A stretch of DNA of 64,000 bases from Microbacterium sp. T2.11-28. Its GTDB lineage: Bacteria; Actinomycetota; Actinomycetes; Actinomycetales; Microbacteriaceae. Of this stretch, positions 58,836-64,000 are shown piece by piece. The notes beneath the pieces were generated by a model, which saw nothing but the letters and a program-made list of their open reading frames with translations, was not told the origin of the DNA and ran no database searches. Made by a program: the position numbers and the translations under genes. The stretch covers positions 124,001 to 188,000 of the forward strand of contig NZ_CATNHF010000029.1 in the NCBI RefSeq assembly GCF_950097975.1. The letters run 5' to 3'. Position 1 is the stretch's first letter; every line of letters starts with the position of its first letter.

Positions 58836-59977
58836 AGACGCTCCGCCTCGCCGGTCAGCTCCTCCGCGGGCACGCGCGGGGCCATCTCCTCACGATGGTC
58901 ACCCTGCTGCTCGGTCTCGTCGGGATCGTCACGGTCGCCGGCGCCTCCACGACGATGGCGCGCACGATCGAGCACCAGTCCGCACTGGAGAGCGGCCATC
59001 GTGTCACCGTCACCGCGTACCTGTACGCGACGGCGTCCCCGGTGGATCTGCAGCGACTGACGGCGCAGTTGCAGCGCCGAACGCCGGAACAGGCCGCGGT
59101 GGCGCCGGTCGTGCGACTGCCGACCCTGGCCGTCACCGCTCCGCAGCACCTCGTCGAGACGCAGGTCGTGCTGACCACGCCCGCGCTGATCGCGGTGCGA
59201 CGCTGGCCGGTCCTCGCCGGCGCCTGGCTCGACGACACTGCGTCGCTCGTGCCGACGGGCGTCGTGAACCGCGCGGCGGCGGGTCTCGGCGCCGGCATCG
59301 GCGACGTCCTGCGGACCGACGACGGGACCGGTGTCGTGATCCGGGGCATCGTCGAGGACGGGCTGCGCGACCCTTGCGTCTACGTACGCCTGGAAGAGCA
59401 TGCCGGCGCGGTGGTGCTCAGCGATGACCGGACCTCGGCCCTGACGGTCTCCGCCCCCGGACTCGACGCCGCCGTCGTGCGCGAGGTCCTCACGGGCATC
59501 GAGAGCATCGCCGGTTCCGCTCTCGTCGAGCGCGTCGAACGCACCGATCGGCTCGACGAGCTCCTCGCCGAACTGAGCGCGGCGACGATCGCCTTCGTCG
59601 TCGTGGGGACGTTCAGCGTGCTGTCCCTGACCGTCGGCATCCTCAACATCGGCCTGTCGCGCTCACGCGAACGCGCGTGGGAGCTCGCGTTGCGCCGAGC
59701 TCTCGGAATGCCGCGTCCGGCGCTCGCGCTGGCGATGGTGATCGAGTCGCAGGTCGTCGCCGGCGCTGCGGCAGCGGCGGCCATCTCAGTCTCGGTCGTC
59801 GCCCATCCGGCCATGGTGTCGGCCATGGCGACACTTCCCGACACGGCGGCGTCGAGCTATCCGGTCGATGCCGCCGTGCTCGGACTCGGCGTCGGGGCGC
59901 TCGCCGCGGCGATCGGCAACATCGCGCCGGTGGCGCGCATGTGGCGCCTGCCGATGTCGATGATCATGCGGCTCTGA
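58832..59977 (+). CDS. FtsX/MacB-like ABC transporter permease
   Basis: 381 residues. One membrane segment near the N-terminus (LLTMVTLLLGLVGIVTVAG), a large extracytoplasmic region (~45-245), and three C-terminal segments (FVVVGTFSVLSLTVGILNIGL; MVIESQVVAGAAAAAAISVSV; AAVLGLGVGALAAAIGNIAPV) make the four-helix MacB topology. RERAWELALRRALGM between helices 2 and 3 is the FtsX-family coupling motif. With the ATPase and lipoprotein adaptor it could form a tripartite extrusion or envelope-signalling complex. Confidence 0.85.
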   Translation: MKTLRLAGQLLRGHARGHLLTMVTLLLGLVGIVTVAGASTTMARTIEHQSALESGHRVTVTAYLYATASPVDLQRLTAQLQRRTPEQAAVAPVVRLPTLAVTAPQHLVETQVVLTTPALIAVRRWPVLAGAWLDDTASLVPTGVVNRAAAGLGAGIGDVLRTDDGTGVVIRGIVEDGLRDPCVYVRLEEHAGAVVLSDDRTSALTVSAPGLDAAVVREVLTGIESIAGSALVERVERTDRLDELLAELSAATIAFVVVGTFSVLSLTVGILNIGLSRSRERAWELALRRALGMPRPALALAMVIESQVVAGAAAAAAISVSVVAHPAMVSAMATLPDTAASSYPVDAAVLGLGVGALAAAIGNIAPVARMWRLPMSMIMRL

Positions 59978-59999
59978 GAGCCCGCTGGGACGGACGACG

Positions 60000-60019
60000 C
60001 CGGACGGCACACCGTTCGG
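60000..60019. terminator. Hairpin between the cassette and whiB1
   Basis: CCGGACGG and CCGTTCGG pair over 8 bp (one G-T) with a CACA loop in the 49-bp gap between convergent stops. It may stop transcription in both directions. Confidence 0.5.
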
Positions 60020-60026
60020 AGAGGCG

Positions 60027-60275
60027 TCAGGAGGCGCGGCGCGCGCGGGCGGCGCGGCGCTTGAGAGCGCGGCGCTCGTCCTCCGACAGACCGCCCCACA
60101 CGCCCGAATCCTGACCGGACTCGAGGGCGTACTGCAGGCAGATCTCGGTGACCGTGCACCGCGCGCAGACGGCCTTCGCCTTCTCGATCTGGTCGACGGC
60201 GGGTCCGGTGTTGCCGACGGGGAAGAAGAGTTCCGGGTCGACGGTCAGGCAGGCGGCTTTGTCGCGCCAATCCAT
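60027..60275 (-). CDS. whiB1: WhiB-family iron-sulfur regulator, WhiB1 type
   Basis: 82 residues. Four cysteines C9, C37, C40 and C46, the GVWGGLSEDER turn and a basic tail (RRALKRRAARARRAS). MDWRDKAACLTVDPELFFPVG is the start of the WhiB1 branch, whose [4Fe-4S] cluster reacts with nitric oxide in mycobacteria. AAGGAG 9 nt upstream of the ATG. Convergent with the cassette; in mycobacteria its convergent neighbour is pdtaS. Confidence 0.93.
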   Translation of the reverse strand: MDWRDKAACLTVDPELFFPVGNTGPAVDQIEKAKAVCARCTVTEICLQYALESGQDSGVWGGLSEDERRALKRRAARARRAS

Positions 60276-60335
60276 GGTGTGGTGCTCCTTGATGCGGGAT
60301 GAAGTTCGGGTGGGACGGACGCCGGGTGGACGTCG

Positions 60336-60367
60336 ATTACCCTGGAAGTGTGCGAGCAACTGCTCGC
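60336..60367 (-). promoter_or_regulatory. whiB1 promoter with a 16-bp near-perfect dyad
   Basis: GCGAGCAACTGCTCGC (60352-60367) is a 7-bp inverted repeat with a 2-bp centre. A -10-like GGTAAT (minus strand, 60336-60341) follows 10 nt downstream, which places the dyad over the -35 region. It is a good operator candidate; the regulator is unknown. Confidence 0.55.
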
Positions 60368-60529
60368 CCCACTGCGCTGTGGGAGCACACGCTTCATCAA
60401 TCGTCCCATGCGGCGGCAGGTGAATCAAGGGTGAACATGGCATTTCCAGACCAGTTTGCTGTGCGTGGCCTTAAAGGCCGGCACGGTCGCGCGACGCTCC
60501 GCGCACCGATCCGAGGAGTCCTCCGGCCC

Positions 60530-60943
60530 ATGCGCACCCGTCCCGTCGAGCGTTTCGCCGCCGTCGCCTTGGGCGCCGAAGGGGCGGGTCTGTTCGTCCT
60601 GGCGGGATGGGAGATCGTCGCCCTCGTCTCCGGCGACACCGAGTCGGTGGCCAGCTCGATCGCGCTGATCGTCCTCACGGTCGTCGGGGCGATCGCGGTC
60701 GTCGCCTTCGGAGTCGCGGTCTGGCGCGGGAGCTCCTGGGGGCGCAGCGGCGGAATCGTCACCCAGCTGCTGGCGCTCGCCGTCGCGCTCGGCGCACTCA
60801 CCGGCCCCGACCCGCAGCCCGGCTTCGCGGCCGCGCTGGCGGTGCCGGCCGTCGTCGTGCTCGCGGCCCTGGTCGCGAGCGCCCGGGCCGCCGGACGCCG
60901 CATGCGCGCCGCGGAGGCGGAGGGGTCAGACGCCGAGCAGTGA
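60530..60943 (+). CDS. Small integral membrane protein, unknown
   Basis: 137 residues. Four hydrophobic segments (AVALGAEGAGLFVLAGWEIV, SIALIVLTVVGAIAVVAFGV, IVTQLLALAVALGAL and the ALAVPAVVVLAALVA segment), with a charged C-terminus (RRMRAAEAEGSDAEQ). Start is uncertain; in-frame ATG at 60437 exists, but the DNA between uses codons atypical of this genome, and MRTRPVERFAAVALG looks like a natural N-terminus. Its 3' end overlaps the convergent bcp gene by 18 bp. No function is recognised. Confidence 0.7.
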   Translation: MRTRPVERFAAVALGAEGAGLFVLAGWEIVALVSGDTESVASSIALIVLTVVGAIAVVAFGVAVWRGSSWGRSGGIVTQLLALAVALGALTGPDPQPGFAAALAVPAVVVLAALVASARAAGRRMRAAEAEGSDAEQ

Positions 60944-61390
60944 CCGGATCCGGGCGACGTGCCCGGTGGCCTTCACGTTGTACAGCGCGTGCTCGATGGT
61001 CCCGTCCGGGCCGATCACGAACGTGGAGCGGATGACGCCCTCGACGACCTTGCCGTAGTTCATCTTCTCGCCCCACGCGCCGTAGGCGTCGTGCACCCGG
61101 TGGTCGGGGTCGCTCAGCAGGTCGTAGGGGAGGCTGTCACGCGAGCGGAACTCGCGCAGCGTGGCGGGGTCGTCGCGGGACACGCCGAGCACCGTGTAGC
61201 CGGCGGCCTGCAGCGGGGCGAGGCTGTCGCGGAAGTCGCACGCCTCGGTGGTGCAGCCCGGGGTCATGGCAGCGGGGTAGAAGAACAGGACGACGCCCTG
61301 CCCGCGCAGCGCGTCGAGCGACACCTCCCGCTCGTCCTGGTCGACCAGGGTGAAGGCGGGAGCGGGGGAGCCGGGTTCGAGGCGGGTCAT
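60926..61390 (-). CDS. bcp: Thioredoxin-dependent thiol peroxidase (Bcp/PrxQ)
   Basis: 154 residues, normal for PrxQ. PAPAFTLVDQDEREVSL, FFYPAAMTPGCTTEACDFRD with peroxidatic C46 and resolving C51 (PGCTTEAC), and GVIRSTFVIGPDG. It reduces peroxides using thioredoxin. TATCCT at 61397-61402 on the minus strand lies 6 nt from the ATG, so the mRNA is probably leaderless. Its 3' end overlaps the convergent membrane protein gene. Confidence 0.93.
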   Translation of the reverse strand: MTRLEPGSPAPAFTLVDQDEREVSLDALRGQGVVLFFYPAAMTPGCTTEACDFRDSLAPLQAAGYTVLGVSRDDPATLREFRSRDSLPYDLLSDPDHRVHDAYGAWGEKMNYGKVVEGVIRSTFVIGPDGTIEHALYNVKATGHVARIRSLLGV

Positions 61391-61396
61391 GCTCCC

Positions 61397-61402
61397 AGGA
61401 TA
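61397..61402 (-). promoter_or_regulatory. -10 hexamer of bcp
   Basis: TATCCT on the minus strand, 6 nt before the ATG at 61390. Confidence 0.6.
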
Positions 61403-61466
61403 GTGAGCGCACGGCGCTGCAGGGTTCGCCGCAGGCTTGCCGCCGGGTTCGCCGCGGGCACGCGGG

Positions 61467-62513
61467 TCAGGGCCGGGCGAAGGTCGCCAGCAGGCGCTGC
61501 AGGGAGTCCAGCCGCGCGGCGCCGCGGTCGCCGAGGCGCCCCTCGGCGACGGCCTCCACGATCGCACAGTCGGGAGCATCGGGCAGGTGCGTGCAGCCGC
61601 GCGGGCACTCCTCGGCCACGGCGGCCAGATCGGTGAAGGCGCGGAGGATGTTCGCGGGATCGACGTGACCCAGGCCGAACGACCGCACACCCGGCGTGTC
61701 GATCACCCACCCCTTGCCCGCTGGGCTCTGGTAGCGCAGAGACACGGTGGAGCTCGAGGTGTGGCGTCCTCGACCGGTGACCTCGTTGACGTGCCCAGTC
61801 GCGCGCGCCGCGTCGGGCACGAGGGCGTTGACCAGCGTCGACTTACCCACTCCGGAGTGTCCGACGAAGACGGTCGAGTGGCCGACGAGGCGCTCGCCGA
61901 TCCGATCGACCGGCATGTCGCCGTGCCCGCTCGTGAACACCTCGAGGTCGTCGAGCCCCTCGAAGTGGCGGAGGAACCCGCTCGGGTCGGCGAGGTCGGT
62001 CTTCGTCACGACCAGCAGCGGCCGGATGCCGGCGTCGAGGGCTGCGATGAGGTAGCGGTCGACGAGGCGGGGCCGGGGCTCCGGGTCGGCTGCGGCCACC
62101 ACGACGAGCATCTGGTCGGCATTGGCGACGACCACTCGCTCGACCTGATCGGTGTCGTCGGCGCTGCGGCGCAGGAGCGAGGTGCGCTCCTCGATCCCGA
62201 CGATGCGCGCCAGCGTGCCGTCGTCTCCGGAGGAGTCGCCGACGATGCGCGCCCGGTCTCCGGTGACGATCGGCTGCTTGCGCAGCTCGCGTGCGCGGGT
62301 GGCCGACACCTGACGCTCGTCGGGGCCGTCCTCGTCCACGAGGACGGTGTACCGGCCGCGGTCCACCCCCAGCACGCGGGCGATGCGCGCATCGGCGTGG
62401 GCGGGGCGGCGCTTGGTGCGCGGCCGGTTCGCCTTCGGGTTGGGGCGGACGCGGACGGAGGACTCGTCGAAGTCCGACTCGTCGTCGTCGTCGTAGTCGT
62501 CGAGCCAGCTCAT
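61467..62513 (-). CDS. rsgA: Ribosome biogenesis GTPase RsgA
   Basis: 348 residues. Circularly permuted GTPase: G4 (VVTKTDL) comes before G1 (GHSGVGKST) and G3 (DTPGVRSFGL). The N-terminal OB fold is preceded by an acidic stretch (DDYDDDDESD) and a basic stretch (KANRPRTKRR); the C-terminal zinc ligands are ECPRGCTH and DC. RsgA checks late maturation of the 30S subunit. Downstream of aroA by 16 nt, as in mycobacteria (Rv3227-Rv3228), so likely one operon. Confidence 0.93.
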   Translation of the reverse strand: MSWLDDYDDDDESDFDESSVRVRPNPKANRPRTKRRPAHADARIARVLGVDRGRYTVLVDEDGPDERQVSATRARELRKQPIVTGDRARIVGDSSGDDGTLARIVGIEERTSLLRRSADDTDQVERVVVANADQMLVVVAAADPEPRPRLVDRYLIAALDAGIRPLLVVTKTDLADPSGFLRHFEGLDDLEVFTSGHGDMPVDRIGERLVGHSTVFVGHSGVGKSTLVNALVPDAARATGHVNEVTGRGRHTSSSTVSLRYQSPAGKGWVIDTPGVRSFGLGHVDPANILRAFTDLAAVAEECPRGCTHLPDAPDCAIVEAVAEGRLGDRGAARLDSLQRLLATFARP

Positions 62514-62529
62514 CGCCGCCGTCGACCGC

Positions 62530-63876
62530 TCACGCGTCGCCTGCCAGCATCGCCCGCCACAGTTCGGGGAATTCGGGCATGGTCTTCGCGGTCGTGCCGA
62601 TGTCGTCGACCTCGACTCCCGGCACGCGCAGGCCGATGATGGCCCCCGCCGTCGCGATGCGGTGATCGTGGTGCGCGCGCCAGAGCCCGCCGTGGAGCGG
62701 GGCGGGGGTGATGCGGATGCCGTCGGGGAGCTCCTCCGCGTCGCCGCCGAGCGCCCGAAGGTTCGACACCAGCGCGGCGATGCGGTCGGTCTCGTGGCCG
62801 CGGATGTGGCCGATCCCATGCAGAGTCGACGGGGCGTCGGCGAAGGCCGCCAGGGCGAACAGCGTGGGCGTCAGCTCGCTGGCCGCCGTGAGGTCGAGGT
62901 CGACACCGGCGATGCGGTCGCCGGCGGTGACCGTCAGCGCGCCGCCGCGGCGCGAGGTGCGGGCGCCGATGAGGGTGAGGATGTCGGTGAGGAGTGCGCC
63001 CGGCTGCGTCGAGGTCGCCGGCCACGCCGGGATCGTGACGGCGCCGCCGGTGAGGATCGCGGCCGCGAGGAACGGCGCCGCGTTGGACAGGTCGGGTTCG
63101 ACGCTGGCGTCGCGCCCGCGCGGGGTGCCGGCGGGCACCAGCCACTCGTGGGGCTGCGCGTGCTCCACGTGCACGCCCCGGCGTGCCAGGGCCTCGACGG
63201 TCATGTCGATGTGCGGGAGGCTCGGGAGCCGGGCTCCGGAGTGCAGCAGGTGCAGGCCGACGTCGTACCGCGGAGCGGCCAGAAGGAGCCCCGAGACGAA
63301 CTGGCTCGACGTGCTCGCGTCGATGGTGACCTCGCCGCCGCGGATGTGGCCGCGCCCCTTCACCGTGAAGGGGAGCGCCCAGTTGCCGCCGTCGTCGATG
63401 TCGACGCCGATCTCGCGGAGAGCCTTGATCATCACGCCCATCGGGCGGTGCAGCGCGCTCTCGTGCGCGGTGATCGTGACGTCTCCCTCGGCGAGACCGG
63501 CCAGCGGGGCGATGAAGCGCATCACCGTGCCGGCCTGTCCGCAGTCGATGACGACATCGCCGCGGAAGGAGCTCGGCGGGGTGACGCGCAGGTCCGGGCC
63601 GAAGGGTCCGGACGCGGGGAGCTCCTCGATCTCGACGCCGAGGGTGCGCAGCGCATCGATCATGCGCGCCGAGTCGTCGGAGTGCAGCGGGGACATCAGA
63701 GTGCTCGGGGCATCGGCGAGGGCGGCCAGCACGAGCTTGCGGTTGGTGAGCGACTTCGAGCCCGGAACGGTCACGGTGGCGTGCACCGGGACGTCTCGGG
63801 TGGGCGCCGGCCAGGCACCCTCGACGGCCGCGGCGTCGGCGGCGGAGGGAGGCTGGGAATACCCGGACGCAGTCAT
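62530..63876 (-). CDS. aroA: 3-phosphoshikimate 1-carboxyvinyltransferase (EPSP synthase)
   Basis: 448 residues. It joins shikimate-3-phosphate with phosphoenolpyruvate in aromatic amino acid synthesis. PGSKSLTNRKLVLAALAD near residue 39, DCGQAGTVMRFIAPLAG (the phosphoenolpyruvate-binding loop in its actinobacterial form, with Phe-Ile in place of the usual Arg-Pro stretch after MR), HRPMGVMI, DASTSSQFVSGLLLAAP and HDHRIATAGAIIGL. N-terminal ~25 residues are an extension rich in Ala/Pro. ATG at 63876 with TAGGGT 8 nt upstream. Confidence 0.95.
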   Translation of the reverse strand: MTASGYSQPPSAADAAAVEGAWPAPTRDVPVHATVTVPGSKSLTNRKLVLAALADAPSTLMSPLHSDDSARMIDALRTLGVEIEELPASGPFGPDLRVTPPSSFRGDVVIDCGQAGTVMRFIAPLAGLAEGDVTITAHESALHRPMGVMIKALREIGVDIDDGGNWALPFTVKGRGHIRGGEVTIDASTSSQFVSGLLLAAPRYDVGLHLLHSGARLPSLPHIDMTVEALARRGVHVEHAQPHEWLVPAGTPRGRDASVEPDLSNAAPFLAAAILTGGAVTIPAWPATSTQPGALLTDILTLIGARTSRRGGALTVTAGDRIAGVDLDLTAASELTPTLFALAAFADAPSTLHGIGHIRGHETDRIAALVSNLRALGGDAEELPDGIRITPAPLHGGLWRAHHDHRIATAGAIIGLRVPGVEVDDIGTTAKTMPEFPELWRAMLAGDA

Positions 63877-63884
63877 CGGGTTCT

Positions 63885-63890
63885 ACCCTA
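63885..63890 (-). promoter_or_regulatory. -10-like hexamer of aroA
   Basis: TAGGGT on the minus strand, 8 nt before the ATG at 63876. The leader would be 1-2 nt. Confidence 0.4.
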
Positions 63891-63948
63891 ACGAACCCCG
63901 TCGTCCCGCCCGAGTGAGACCCTCGGACATCCCGCTGTGAGGAGCGTC

Positions 63949-64000
63949 ATGATCGCCACGCTGCCATCGGTGTACGACGTGGTCGGCGACGTAGACTGGC
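63949..64000 (+). CDS. Possible start of a gene cut by the window end, or promoter DNA
   Basis: ATG at 63949 follows GAGGAG by 4 nt and opens MIATLPSVYDVVGDVDW to the end. Too short to identify. A -10-like TAGACT at 63992-63997 offers another reading: that a leaderless gene starts just after position 64000. Both are weak. Confidence 0.2.
   Translation, partial: MIATLPSVYDVVGDVDW

Noticed and set aside
60437..60529. N-terminal extension of the small membrane protein
   Set aside because: Codons such as TTT, GCA, CCA, CTT and AAA are atypical here and the stretch contains palindromic DNA; the ATG at 60530 gives a natural membrane protein start.
62470..62500. GTC/TCG repeat resembling a microsatellite
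   Set aside because: It encodes the acidic DDYDDDDESD stretch of RsgA and is explained by the protein.

Overview
The window looks like chromosomal DNA of a high-GC actinobacterium of the family Microbacteriaceae, probably Microbacterium. This is inferred from gene content and order: two WhiB regulators, mtrA-mtrB-lpqB-comF-hpf-secA, DUF3499 and metallopeptidase neighbours of whmD, and a pdtaS/whiB1 pair. Start codons are often GTG, and many genes have a -10 hexamer only 6-7 nt before the start codon, the pattern of leaderless actinobacterial mRNAs. I see no rRNA, tRNA, CRISPR array, insertion sequence or prophage. Coding density is very high; the longest gene-free stretch is the ~280 bp between aqpZ and mtrA.

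Positions 1-27000 hold a surface glycopolymer locus. It contains dTDP-rhamnose genes (rmlA, rmlB, partial rmlC); a GT2 glycosyltransferase followed by a pyruvyl transferase; a paralogous GT2 fused to a pyruvyl transferase domain; an epimerase/dehydratase; two CDP-glycerol/ribitol phosphotransferase-like proteins, one with two catalytic domains; two alditol-phosphate cytidylyltransferases, one fused to an SDR reductase as in CDP-ribitol synthases; an LCP wall ligase; UDP-galactopyranose mutase; an O-acyltransferase with a SGNH-like domain; another pyruvyl transferase-like protein; a GT29-like (sialyltransferase-fold) domain fused to a GT4-like domain; and two O-antigen ligase/polymerase-like membrane proteins. 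Together they suggest a phosphodiester-linked, probably pyruvylated and acylated, wall polymer containing ribitol phosphate, rhamnose and galactofuranose.

Positions 27000-35230 are conserved actinobacterial core: manA, whmD (whiB2), a membrane glycosyltransferase, a DUF5719 protein, a metallopeptidase-family protein, DUF3499 and ahcY. Positions 35230-39100 hold a peroxide-defence block (furA-katG under a dyad operator, plus aqpZ) placed between ahcY and mtrA. Positions 39340-55731 return to core: mtrA-mtrB-lpqB, comF, hpf, a coiled-coil protein, secA, an aminotransferase, an Rv3235-family protein, small regulators, a SAF/ParA-like pair and pdtaS.

Positions 55810-59977 are an accessory cassette between the convergent pdtaS and whiB1: a small secreted protein, two tandemly duplicated lipoproteins, and a MacA/MacB-like lipoprotein adaptor, ATPase and permease. 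All six genes read one way and five overlap their neighbour by 1-4 nt. It is the best candidate here for an undescribed system. Positions 60027-64000 hold whiB1, a small membrane protein, bcp, rsgA, aroA and the start of a further region.
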